From positions 1 through 22,658 of the forward strand of contig JBGPKH010000060.1 in assembly GCA_041485845.1 (NCBI GenBank): a DNA stretch of 22,658 nt, given 5' to 3'. This DNA comes from OMOG01 sp041485845 (lineage in GTDB: Bacteria; Acidobacteriota; Terriglobia; Bryobacterales; Bryobacteraceae). The notes beneath the pieces are model-generated. The model did not search any database, was not told the DNA's origin, and worked only from the letters and a program-made list of their open reading frames with translations. The translations under genes were made by a program, and so were the position numbers. Below, one piece after another: positions 1-9,165 of this stretch. Numbering within the stretch: position 1 is the stretch's first letter; the number at the start of each line of letters is the position of its first letter.

Positions 1-91
1 AATCGCGTCGAGTCATCCGGGTACCTCCCCAGAGGGATCAGGATAACACGGAGTGTTTAGCGGTAACCGGTGCGGAAGTTTTGACCGTGGC

Positions 92-109
92 CCACGCAGT
101 CGTGCGTGG
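92..109 (-). terminator. Hairpin after the aldo/keto reductase stop
   Basis: CCACGCA (92-98) and TGCGTGG (103-109) form a perfect 7-bp stem with a 4-base loop, starting 7 bases past the stop codon at 116 on the minus strand. There is no T-run after it, so it may be a weak terminator or a 3'-end protecting hairpin rather than a classical intrinsic terminator. Confidence 0.4.
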
Positions 110-115
110 CGCCGG

Positions 116-1000
116 CTACGCCAGCGCCAGATTCAGGTTCTCGATGGCCTCGTCGATCTCCGCCGTATTCTTGTAACCCAGCGTCACGCAATCGACGCCC
201 GCGTTGTTGAACGCGAACCGCATGGCCGCCTGCCGGTCCTCGCGGTTCGTGAACGCGCCTTCGCCCACCAGCTTCATGCTGATCACGCCCATGCCTTCCG
301 CGTGGACCTGCCTGGTATGCGTGACCACCTCGCTCACGTTCCCCGCCCCGCCCGTGTTGTAATCCTCGGCGTCCATCTTGGCGCCGTTGTGATTCATCCG
401 GATCATGGCGATCTCCAGCCACTTGTTTCCCGGGAACCGGCGCAACGCCGGCAGCCCATGCACCGACGCGCCGTGCCCCACCACAACCTTCTTCGACTTC
501 GCTTCCAGAATCCCTTCCTGCCACCGCACGGTGTCCGTGGGCCACGTAGCCACGTGCTGGTAATGCATCAGCATCACGTCGAAGTACTCGGTATTCGCCA
601 GCTTGCGCAGCTCGTCGATTTTCTCCTGCGGATCCACCCCGGCGCGCGTCGTCACCTTGGACATCAGGCGGTAGGTATCGCGCGGAATGCCCTTCAGAGC
701 CACGCCCAGCATCTTGTGCATCTCGCCGTAAGTCTCGGAGGTCTCGAAGAAGCGAACGCCCCGGTCGTACGCGTGGCGCACCAGCCGCGTGAACTGGTCC
801 TGCCCCAGCTCGCGCTGCGTTCGCCCGCTGACCGTCCCGGTGCCGAACGCCAGCCGCGTCACCTTGACGCCGGACTTTCCCAGCGTCACCCAATCCGTAG
901 CTGTCCCGCGCGCCGCTCGCAAGGGCAGGCCCCCGGTTCCCACGAGCACACCCGCGGCGAGTCCGGTCTTCAAGAAATTGCGTCTGGAACAGTTTGGCAT
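116..1000 (-). CDS. Tat-exported aldo/keto reductase
   Basis: Predicted NAD(P)H-dependent oxidoreductase of the aldo/keto reductase fold, exported folded to the periplasm; substrate unknown. The 294-residue protein starts with a twin-arginine signal (SRRNFLKTGLAAG, residues 5-17). Tat enzymes of this kind are frequent in Solibacter-like acidobacteria. The barrel begins near residue 36 (WVTLGKSGVKVTRLAFGTG). Family active-site positions appear as Y91 (SETYG), K115 (LMSKV) and H146 (MLMHY); the usual Asp in the D-T-A motif is Glu86 (FFETS), a conservative but notable change. The ATG at 1000 was chosen over an in-frame start at 1069 because GGAGGG lies 7-12 bases upstream and the Tat motif follows directly. 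Downstream is a short hairpin; upstream lie a palindromic repeat and PD40 gene scraps. It appears to be a single-gene unit. Confidence 0.88.
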   Translation of the reverse strand: MPNCSRRNFLKTGLAAGVLVGTGGLPLRAARGTATDWVTLGKSGVKVTRLAFGTGTVSGRTQRELGQDQFTRLVRHAYDRGVRFFETSETYGEMHKMLGVALKGIPRDTYRLMSKVTTRAGVDPQEKIDELRKLANTEYFDVMLMHYQHVATWPTDTVRWQEGILEAKSKKVVVGHGASVHGLPALRRFPGNKWLEIAMIRMNHNGAKMDAEDYNTGGAGNVSEVVTHTRQVHAEGMGVISMKLVGEGAFTNREDRQAAMRFAFNNAGVDCVTLGYKNTAEIDEAIENLNLALA

Positions 1001-1035
1001 CCGTCGCCCTCCAATTGGCCATATCCTACCACGAA

Positions 1036-1069
1036 GTAGGACAGGCGATCGCCTTTTGTCGCCTGTCAC
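1036..1069 (-). repeat. 34-base palindromic dispersed repeat, copy A
   Basis: Read on the minus strand it contains GACAGGCGA and TCGCCTGTC, a perfect 9-bp stem around a 10-base loop. Copies B (10752-10785) and C (20105-20138) match it over the whole 34 bases. Relative to copy B one base pair of the stem is changed on both sides (G-C here, A-T there), so pairing is preserved. It lies 23 bases after the stop codon of the PD40 gene scrap at 1093. The unit resembles REP-type elements or a small 3'-UTR hairpin family. Confidence 0.8.
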
Positions 1070-1092
1070 AAAACCACAGGTCCCGTGCCTGC

Positions 1093-1191
1093 CTATCGGA
1101 AATTGTCAGCCATATACAGGTCGCTGCCCGTCCGGTCCGTCCGGGCGTAGTACAACCAGCGCCCGTCGGGCGAAACGTCCATGTTTCGATT
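1093..1191 (-). pseudogene. C-terminal scrap of a PD40/TolB-like beta-propeller protein
   Basis: The reading frame ending at 1093 gives MDVSPDGRWLYYARTDRTG followed by SDLYMADNFR and a stop. This is the typical last blade and C-terminus of acidobacterial kinase-PD40 or TolB-like proteins (SPDGRWLLY...SDLMLVENFR type). No matching upstream blades or kinase domain are present. It is in a different frame from the intact kinase gene that ends at 1329, so it is not simply that gene's extension. Most likely it is the relic of a second PD40 gene that was deleted next to its paralogue. Confidence 0.65.
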
Positions 1192-1221
1192 GCAACTCCG
1201 CGCCACGCTCCCCGCCTTCAG

Positions 1222-1299
1222 GTGCGGGTGTGCGATAGTGGCGGCACGAATCCGGTGCAGGTGACCGCACGCTGGCGCTCCCTTCCTGACACAGGCGGC
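1222..1299 (+). pseudogene. Possible scrap of a second PD40 protein on the opposite strand
   Basis: The plus-strand frame through 1231 reads VRVCDSGGTNPVQVT then a proline-aspartate-threonine stretch. This resembles the blade motif (I/V)W(V)CDSDGSNPVQLTS...TGTPRWSPDG of the same family. It is on the opposite strand to the neighbouring scrap and to the kinase gene, so two different fragments seem to be fused here. The match is short and could be chance. Confidence 0.4.
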
Positions 1300-1328
1300 G
1301 GTTCGCGGCCAGGATTCACCGCCCAGGC

Positions 1329-4013
<2,685 letters not shown>

Positions 4014-4058
4014 AGATTATTGAACTACCTTACACGATATCGAGGCTATCATAGAAAG

Positions 4059-4709
4059 GTGCGATGGACTTTCCTGCTTGTCTGCGCGGCGGCGGCCCTT
4101 GCCCAAAGCGGCACCGATCCCAAACCCAAGGCTGAAGACTACGAGGTCCACGGCCAATCCAAAGACGTCGCCATTGGCGCGGAGTTCATGATCCACAGTT
4201 TCTCCGGCCAGGGGCAGACCTATATCGCGAAGGACTACCTGGTGGTGGAGGTGGCGCTCTATCCGCCGAAGGGTGAGACCGTCAACGTGAACGAAGGCCG
4301 GTTCGCGCTACGCATCAACGGCAAGAAGCAGCTATTGCCGCCGGCGCAGCCGCAGATGGTGGCGACCTCGCTGCAGCATCCGGAATGGCAGACCGGCCCA
4401 CGCCTGGAAGGCGGCGGAGGAATTGGCAACGCGGGCGTCATCCTCGGCCGTCCCGTTCCAACGCAGGTGCCCGGCGGCCAGCAACCCCGCGGTCCCACCC
4501 AACCGCGCGCGCCGGCCCCGGACAATCCCAGCGGCATCGATCCCGAACCGCGAGTGACGGCCCACGAACTGGTGGTGCAGACCGCTCTCCCGGAGGGCCT
4601 GCACCGCGGCCCGGTCAGCGGGTTTATGTACTTTCCCTACAAAGGTAAGAGTACGTCCATCAAATCGCTGGAACTGCTGTACGAAGACGCATTGGTCAAG
4701 CTGCGATAG
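4059..4709 (+). CDS. Secreted protein of unknown function
   Basis: A 216-residue protein that I do not assign to a named family. A GTG start at 4059 gives a short clean signal peptide (MRWTFLLVCAAAALAQ) with likely cleavage after Ala-Gln. Longer upstream extensions are rejected because they are antisense to the kinase gene. The mature part has a beta-rich N-terminal half (YIAKDYLVVEVALYPP, FALRINGKKQLLPP), a Gly/Pro/Gln-rich linker around residues 128-165, and a C-terminal segment with GFMYFPYKGK, suggesting a small extracytoplasmic beta domain. A -10-like TATCAT ends only 6 bases before the start, so the message may be nearly leaderless. It is divergent from the kinase; any functional link is unproven. 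Confidence 0.75.
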   Translation: MRWTFLLVCAAAALAQSGTDPKPKAEDYEVHGQSKDVAIGAEFMIHSFSGQGQTYIAKDYLVVEVALYPPKGETVNVNEGRFALRINGKKQLLPPAQPQMVATSLQHPEWQTGPRLEGGGGIGNAGVILGRPVPTQVPGGQQPRGPTQPRAPAPDNPSGIDPEPRVTAHELVVQTALPEGLHRGPVSGFMYFPYKGKSTSIKSLELLYEDALVKLR

Positions 4710-4877
4710 GCGGGTTGCGGCCTTCCATGTAATTCCTGCAGTGGCGTTCGTGTAAGGGATGCACTACCTAAGGACGCTGACCATTTGGCCTCAATCACTT
4801 GCGCAGTGCCTACCGGATCGTCCACAGGGTTGGCAAGGTGCTTGCAGTACTTTACTTAGAGCAGTTGAAGTGGCGCG

Positions 4878-4932
4878 AACCGGTGGGCCGGTGCCAGTTC
4901 GAAAGAACCAACGCCGGTACCCACCGGTTTTT
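4878..4932 (+). terminator. Three-tier hairpin followed by five Ts
   Basis: The outer stem AACCGGTGGG (4878-4887) pairs with CCCACCGGTT (4920-4929). A middle stem pairs CCGGTG (4888-4893) with CGCCGG (4912-4917), including one wobble. The tip is GTTC-GAAA-GAAC (4897-4908), a GNRA-type tetraloop. TTTTT runs 4928-4932. This is a strong intrinsic-terminator shape on the plus strand, 169 bases after the stop of the secreted-protein gene. It is either that gene's terminator or the 3' end of an unannotated RNA gene lying in 4710-4932, which holds no ORF I can support. Confidence 0.6.
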
Positions 4933-4936
4933 GTAT

Positions 4937-5093
4937 TCAGCGCGCCTTGCCCGCCGGTGGTTTCACGCACTCGAAATTCGCCGCATCATCCGTGCTGCCG
5001 GCGCCCTTCCAGCGGGCCAACTGCGGATGCGGGCAGAGCGGCCGCGGCAGGCATGGCGGTGAGGAGCGCGAGCGGGATGAGGTGCAATCTCAT
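4937..5093 (-). pseudogene. Tannase/feruloyl-esterase stub: signal peptide joined to C-terminus
   Basis: From the ATG at 5093 the minus strand reads a perfect signal peptide, MRLHLIPLALLTAMPAAA. The frame then shifts at a GCGGCCGC-like junction (about 5035-5045), and the other frame reads PLCPHPQLARWKGAG, then TDDAANFECVKPPAG and a stop at 4937. The PLCPxPxxARWKGxG...DDAANF pattern is the C-terminal signature of the tannase/feruloyl esterase family, whose members are about 500 residues long. The gene has therefore lost nearly all of its interior, leaving both ends. Identification of the C-terminus is from memory of the family. The signal peptide could belong to the same or another secreted protein. 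Confidence 0.65.
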
Positions 5094-5157
5094 AGCTGTT
5101 GATTGTAACGAACGCGCGCGGCGGGATGTTATCATGCCGACAGGAGTGCAAATCGCA

Positions 5158-5634
5158 GTGAAACGAATCGCAGGGATGGCAGCGGGTCTTTGGTTGGCCA
5201 TGACGGTGACGCCGGCGTTCGCGGCCGAGGAGTTAGTCGGCACGTGGCAGATGATCTACCAGCAGATCGGTTCCGCCCACATGGCTCCGCTTCCGGTGGC
5301 TTTGAGGGTAACCCAAGCCAACGGCGCGTTGCAGTTCGACTACATGGTAAACAAAGAGATGGAGTTGACGACCACCTTTACGGTGCGGCTGGACGGCACG
5401 CCCGGAGTGATCAACGACGGTAAAGGATCGGCGAAGGGCATCGCCAAGATCGGAAAAGTGTCGGCAACCGAGTACAAGCTGGTGATGCAGTCTCCCAACA
5501 AGCCGCCGGAGCCGGGAAAGTTGATCCTCACCGATAAAGGCAACATCCTGCGGTGCGAATCGGATGCGGTTCTGCCGGATCGTGGACCCAGTCATATCAT
5601 ACAGGTGTTCGCGCGGCAGACCATGACGCCGTAG
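5158..5634 (+). CDS. Small secreted protein of unknown function
   Basis: A 158-residue protein with a textbook signal peptide (MKRIAGMAAGLWLAMTVTPA, cleavage near AFA-AEE). The GTG at 5158 is preferred because AGGAG (5142-5146) stands 11 bases upstream, and because the alternative in-frame ATG at 5134 lies within a -10-like TATCAT (5130-5135). The mature part starts ELVGTWQMIYQQIG and looks all-beta, with alternating strands such as ALQFDYMVNKEM, TTTFTVRLDG and KLILTDKGNILRCESD. This recalls small lipocalin-like or GTW-type stress proteins of soil bacteria, but I cannot name the family. One Cys remains in the mature chain. No partner gene is evident; downstream is gene debris. Confidence 0.72.
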   Translation: MKRIAGMAAGLWLAMTVTPAFAAEELVGTWQMIYQQIGSAHMAPLPVALRVTQANGALQFDYMVNKEMELTTTFTVRLDGTPGVINDGKGSAKGIAKIGKVSATEYKLVMQSPNKPPEPGKLILTDKGNILRCESDAVLPDRGPSHIIQVFARQTMTP

Positions 5635-5777
5635 AGGCACGCTTCGCTGGAATGTCTTCTGCGGAATCAGGCCCCTATCAACAGGCGAAATATCTTCCTA
5701 AGAGCTTGTCATGAAACAACCTTTCCACCGCTCCTTTTGGTCGCGGCTCCGTAACGCACCTCTTGCCGGGCCGGTAG

Positions 5778-5933
5778 AGAGCCGGCCGGCTCCGACCTCA
5801 ATGCGGCCGGTCCCTCGTGGAGTGGATGCTCCTCGGCGTGATCGCTCTCCGCGTCGAGGGCAAGATCGAGTGGGATCCCGTCAAGATGCGGATCACCAAT
5901 AACGCCGACTCCAACAAGTACGTCACCGGCTAA
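5778..5933 (+). pseudogene. C-terminal remnant of a Gfo/Idh/MocA-family dehydrogenase
   Basis: The frame open from 5778 reads GRSLVEWMLLGVIALRVEGK, then IEWDPVKMRITNN and a stop at 5931-5933. Gfo/Idh/MocA oxidoreductases of this phylum end in the pattern (L)xEWxLLGNxAxRxxxKIEWDxxxxxxTNxPEANxY, which this follows closely over about 30 residues. The NAD-binding domain and the rest of the protein are absent. A stop codon at 5775 closes the frame on the left. It is a dead 3' end left by a deletion or rearrangement. The neighbouring hicB half begins 55 bases further on. Confidence 0.65.
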
Positions 5934-5988
5934 CGACACGAACCGGCTGGTGCGCGCCGCGCGGCTCCTCCTGTGACAGAATGAGGTC

Positions 5989-6096
5989 ATGAAGCGGCCA
6001 TTCGCGGCGACGGTCTGGGGTGAAGGGAAGTGGTATGTTTCCCAATGCCTGGAAGTCGGCATCGCCAGTCGCGGAGGACGGGCTCATTCGGGATAA
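5989..6096 (+). pseudogene. hicB: 5' half of a HicB-like antitoxin gene, interrupted
   Basis: The ATG at 5989, preceded by GAGG, opens MKRPFAATVWGEGKWYVSQC followed by LEVGIASRG, the standard N-terminal half of a HicB-like (RNase H-fold) antitoxin. After Gly29 (codon 6073-6075) homology stops and the frame runs into foreign sequence, ending at 6096. The missing half is found in the correct frame and orientation at 8678-8785. Joining 6074 to 8680 restores a 65-residue protein of normal length through the motif IASRGESEEGALANW. HicB binds and neutralises the mRNA-interferase HicA; no hicA gene is visible beside either half. The gene is broken by 2.6 kb containing the cytochrome/PQQ operon. Confidence 0.82.
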
Positions 6097-6272
6097 CGGG
6101 GCAGCGTCGCCTGCGGGGGTCGGGTGAGCGAACTTGTACGCCGGAGGAATGGTCTCCCCGACTGCCGGCTACCGTGCTCCGGGGACCTCAGCCATTGCGT
6201 TCCTGCTGAAAGGCCCGGCGCGGATTGACCTGCCGGGCGGCAGTGTCTCGTATCGCGTGGCCCGATCGGGAG

Positions 6273-6278
6273 TAAAAT
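6273..6278 (+). promoter_or_regulatory. Putative -10 element of the cytochrome/PQQ operon
   Basis: TAAAAT lies 8 bases before the ATG at 6287, so transcription would start about at the A of the start codon, giving a leaderless message. No ribosome binding site is seen before this ATG, which fits. A convincing -35 box is not visible. Confidence 0.45.
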
Positions 6279-6286
6279 CTGTACAC

Positions 6287-7057
6287 ATGCGCAAACGGAT
6301 GCTTTCCCCCGTGCTTTGGGCGGCCCTGCTTGCCGCTCAGCTTGCCGCGCAAGAGCACGCCGGCCAATACAATCAAGCGGACATTGAGAGAGGCGCGCGC
6401 CTCTACGGCGCCAACTGCGCGTTCTGCCATGGCGCGAATGGCGACGCGGTCTCAGCGGTCGATCTGCGGCGCGGCCGGTTCCGGAATGCGGTTTCCGATG
6501 AAGATCTGAGCCGGGTGATCGCGACGGGAATTCCTGGCACGGCGATGCCGCCTCACAAGTTCGACCTCGCCGAGTTAACGGGTATCGTGGCCTACATCCG
6601 CTCTATGCGAGACTTCAGGGCCGCCGTGGTTGCGATTGGAGACGCCGGCCGCGGCCGGAGTGTGTTCCAAGGGAAAGGCGGGTGCTTGAGCTGCCATCGC
6701 GTTCACGGGCAAGGCTCGCGGTTCGCTCCCGACTTGAGCGAGATCGGCGCGGTCCGCCCGGCCCACGCGCTCGAGAACTCGCTTCTCGATCCCACCGCGT
6801 CCATGCTGCCGGGCAATCGCTCCGTTCGCGCGGTGACCAGCGATGGGAAAACGATCGCCGGACGGCGGCTCAATGAAGACACCTACTCGGTGCAGCTCAT
6901 CGATGCCGGGGAGCGGCTTGTATCGCTCATGAAGGCGGAACTGCGGGAGTACACGGTGATCAAGAATTCGCCAATGCCTTCCTATAAGGACAGACTCGGC
7001 GCACAGGAGCTGGCGGACGTGGTGGCTTACCTTCAAACTTTGAAAGGAGGGGACTGA
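6287..7057 (+). CDS. Periplasmic di-haem cytochrome c
   Basis: Electron carrier predicted to take electrons from the PQQ dehydrogenase encoded next. The 256-residue protein has a signal peptide (residues 1-21, LWAALLAAQLAAQ) and two haem c sites: CAFCH at 44-48 with axial Met86 (GTAMPP), and CLSCH at 133-137 with likely Met230 (NSPMPSY). The second domain, with its DGKTIAGRRLNED and SPMPSYKDRL motifs, matches the haem-binding domain often found with PQQ dehydrogenases in Acidobacteria, Planctomycetes and Verrucomicrobia. The ATG at 6287 was chosen because a -10 hexamer lies 8 bases upstream and the signal peptide begins there; MRKRM also allows a start 12 bases later. The stop is 2 bases before the dehydrogenase ATG, so the two form one operon. 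The pair sits inside a split hicB gene. Confidence 0.92.
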   Translation: MRKRMLSPVLWAALLAAQLAAQEHAGQYNQADIERGARLYGANCAFCHGANGDAVSAVDLRRGRFRNAVSDEDLSRVIATGIPGTAMPPHKFDLAELTGIVAYIRSMRDFRAAVVAIGDAGRGRSVFQGKGGCLSCHRVHGQGSRFAPDLSEIGAVRPAHALENSLLDPTASMLPGNRSVRAVTSDGKTIAGRRLNEDTYSVQLIDAGERLVSLMKAELREYTVIKNSPMPSYKDRLGAQELADVVAYLQTLKGGD

Positions 7058-7059
7058 TC

Positions 7060-8682
7060 ATGCGACGGCTCTTGGTACTCTCTCTGATCGCGGGTTCGCT
7101 CTCCGCCCAGGTTTCGTATGACCGCCTGGTCCGCGCCGCGCAGGAACCACAGAACTGGCTGACCTATTCGGGCACATACATGAGCCAGCGTTACAGCACC
7201 CTGGGGCAGATTACGCCGCAGAACGTGAAGACGCTGGAACAAAAGTGGGTCTTCCAGATCGAATCGTTGCAGAAGTTCGAGGCTGCGCCATTGGTGGTGG
7301 ACGGCATTGTGTACCTGACGCAACCGCCCAACGATGTAGTTGCGCTGGACGCCCGAACGGGCCGCGCCTTCTGGATCTATCGGTACCAACCCGCTCCCGA
7401 TGCCAGGCTTTGCTGTGGATCTGTGAATCGCGGCCTGGCGGTTCTCGGCGATACGCTGTTCATGGCGACGGTTGACGCGCGCCTGATCGCCATCGACGCC
7501 AGGAGCGGCAAGCCGCTGTGGAACACCAAGGTGGCCAATTATGACGCCGGTTACGCCATGACGCTGGCGCCGCTGGTAGTGAAGGACAAGGTGGTGGTGG
7601 GGGTGGCCGGCGGCGAATACGGGATTCGCGGGTTTCTTGCCGCGTACGACGCCAAGACCGGCAACGAGGTTTGGCGGTTCTACACGATCCCCGGACCCGG
7701 CGAACCCGGCCACGAAACCTGGCCCGCCGGCGATTCCTGGGAGCACGGTGGCGCGTCGGTCTGGGTCACGGGTTCGTTCGACCCCGATCTCAACCTCACT
7801 TACTGGGGTATCGGCAATCCTGGCCCGGATTGGAATCCGTCGCAGCGCAGGGGCGCCAATCTCTATTCCGATTCCGTGGTCGCCCTGGACGCGGATAGCG
7901 GCAAGCTGAAGTGGTTTTTCCAGTTCAGCCCGAACGACCCTTACGACTACGATTCCGTGCAGATTCCGGTCCTGGCGGATGCGGCGTGGAACGGCCGGAT
8001 GCGCAAGCTGATGCTCTGGGCGAATCGCAACGGCTTCTTCTACGTGCTGGACCGGACCAACGGCGAGTTCCTCTCCGGCCACCCGTTCGTAAAAGTGAAC
8101 TGGGCCAGCGGCCTGGATGACAGTGGGAAGCCCGTGGCCACGCCGCAGCCGCCGGACACGCCGGTCTATCCGGGGGTACAGGGTGGGACCAACTGGTACT
8201 CGCCTTCCTACAGCCCGCGGACCGGCCTTTTTTATGTTTCAGCCTGGGAAGACTACGCGTCGATTTTCGTGAACGAAGAGAACCAATACAAGCGCGGCCA
8301 GCGCTTCACGGGCGGGCGGCCTATGTCGCCGATTCCAGGCTCGCCCAATCCGGGGTTGCGGACTGCCCCGATCAACACCTGGACCGACGCGACGGGTCAC
8401 GGCTCGGTGGTGGCGCTCGATATCCGCAACGGGCAAAAGAGGTGGAAGTTCGATATGACCGACGTTACGGATGCCGGGATTATGACGACCGCTTCCGATC
8501 TGCTGTTCACCGGCGGGCGGGAAGGCTACTTTCAGGCACTGGACGCCCGCACGGGAGCGCTACTGTGGAAGGCCAGCGTGGGAGGCCAGGTCGCTGCGGC
8601 TCCGATCACCTATGAGATCGACGGCCAGCAATACGTGGCCATCGCCGCGGGCCATGCGCTGTTCGTGTACGGGCTAAGGTGA
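7060..8682 (+). CDS. PQQ-dependent alcohol dehydrogenase, probable lanthanide type
   Basis: Periplasmic quinoprotein oxidising alcohols to aldehydes with PQQ and passing electrons to a cytochrome c. The 540 residues comprise a signal peptide (1-16) and an eight-bladed propeller with repeated tryptophan-docking blades (ALDARTGRAFW, AIDARSGKPLW, AYDAKTGNEVW). The adjacent cysteines C118-C119 (RLCCGSVNRG) form the vicinal disulfide over PQQ. Metal/PQQ contacts are E186 (GGEYG), N253 (GNPGPDW) and catalytic D296. The motif is D296-Y297-D298: the extra Asp two residues after the catalytic one is typical of lanthanide-dependent XoxF-type enzymes, whereas calcium enzymes have Ala or Ser there. No C-terminal haem domain is present, so the upstream cytochrome is the likely acceptor. 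AAAGGAGGGG precedes the ATG. Its TGA stop is formed by bases at the hicB junction. PQQ biosynthesis genes are not in the window. Confidence 0.95.
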   Translation: MRRLLVLSLIAGSLSAQVSYDRLVRAAQEPQNWLTYSGTYMSQRYSTLGQITPQNVKTLEQKWVFQIESLQKFEAAPLVVDGIVYLTQPPNDVVALDARTGRAFWIYRYQPAPDARLCCGSVNRGLAVLGDTLFMATVDARLIAIDARSGKPLWNTKVANYDAGYAMTLAPLVVKDKVVVGVAGGEYGIRGFLAAYDAKTGNEVWRFYTIPGPGEPGHETWPAGDSWEHGGASVWVTGSFDPDLNLTYWGIGNPGPDWNPSQRRGANLYSDSVVALDADSGKLKWFFQFSPNDPYDYDSVQIPVLADAAWNGRMRKLMLWANRNGFFYVLDRTNGEFLSGHPFVKVNWASGLDDSGKPVATPQPPDTPVYPGVQGGTNWYSPSYSPRTGLFYVSAWEDYASIFVNEENQYKRGQRFTGGRPMSPIPGSPNPGLRTAPINTWTDATGHGSVVALDIRNGQKRWKFDMTDVTDAGIMTTASDLLFTGGREGYFQALDARTGALLWKASVGGQVAAAPITYEIDGQQYVAIAAGHALFVYGLR

Positions 8683-8785
8683 GAGCGAAGAAGGGGCGCT
8701 CGCGAATTGGAAGGAAGCTCTCGAGCTTCACCTCGAAACGCCGCAAAAGCCGGTGGTCATCAAGCTCGGCTTCCGCTTCCGGTAA
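8678..8785 (+). pseudogene. hicB: 3' half of the split HicB-like antitoxin gene
   Basis: The frame GGT-GAG at 8678 reads GESEEGALANWKEALELHLE, then TPQKPVVIKLGFRFR and a stop at 8783-8785. The EEALANxKEALELxLE helix and the VIKL strand are the conserved C-terminal half of HicB-like antitoxins. No start codon precedes it. It continues exactly from the half that breaks off at 6075. The first codons overlap the stop codon of the PQQ dehydrogenase (TGA, 8680-8682), so the insertion edge is at or within a few bases of 8678. Confidence 0.82.
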
Positions 8786-8793
8786 GCGGCGAA

Positions 8794-8812
8794 ACCCGCC
8801 CATTTAGCGGGT
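8794..8812 (+). terminator. Hairpin after hicB 3' half
   Basis: ACCCGC (8794-8799) pairs with GCGGGT (8807-8812) across a 7-base loop, followed by GTTTGGTT. This is a modest terminator-like stem that probably served the intact hicB gene and may now end the PQQ dehydrogenase transcript. Confidence 0.45.
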
Positions 8813-8848
8813 GTTTGGTTCGGAGGTGAGCCGTCCAAGGCTGCGTGT

Positions 8849-8989
8849 TTGAACTCGTCCGCTGAAAACCCCTGCGACTTCAAGTCGCCCATCGAGGCCA
8901 AGGGCAACCGCAACGCCAAAATGATTGTCGCCGATCCGCGCTTCACCCGCACCGCCGCCACCGCCTGCACGACCGGCTCCCCCGCGTGA
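8849..8989 (+). pseudogene. Internal fragment of a formate dehydrogenase-type molybdoenzyme
   Basis: One frame reads NSSAENPCDFKSPIEAKGNR, then NAKMIVADPRFTRTAATA, and ends at a TGA at 8987-8989. The run (N)AKxIVxDPRFTRTA is the highly conserved segment after the selenocysteine/cysteine site in the large subunit of formate dehydrogenases (FdnG/FdhA family, bis-MGD binding). Only about 45 of some 1000 residues survive, with no start and an early stop, so it is a relic. Nothing else of an fdh operon is visible. Confidence 0.7.
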
Positions 8990-8993
8990 AGTG

Positions 8994-9040
8994 GGTGGAC
9001 ATCCGATTACGGTAATGAGGCGTATTGGACGATGTCCACC
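8994..9040. repeat. 10-bp inverted repeat
   Basis: GGTGGACATC (8994-9003) and GATGTCCACC (9031-9040) are exact reverse complements around a 27-base centre. They lie in non-coding debris between the formate dehydrogenase fragment and the tRNA remnant. The repeat could be an old transposon end pair or an operator; nothing further supports either. Confidence 0.5.
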
Positions 9041-9165
9041 TGCGGGTGAACCTCACGCCAGCATTATCCGAAGAAACCGCAGCGCCAGTCTTTATCGTCT
9101 GTTGCCGACCAATGCCGCGGAAGAAAACACTAATGGGAATGAGGCGGCACGGGCCAGCGCCAACC

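Noticed and set aside
1..115. Possible gene at the left edge
   Set aside because: Only hairpin and short frames are visible.
7033..8082. 349-residue minus-strand frame opposite the PQQ dehydrogenase
   Set aside because: Shadow of the real gene, with no recognisable domain.
6078..8675. ACGGGCT at 6078-6084 and 8669-8675 as a target-site duplication of the hicB insertion
   Set aside because: The right copy is followed in the hicB frame by TAA before homology resumes, and hicB homology resumes only at 8678. The two copies cannot both be original hicB sequence, though microhomology is possible.
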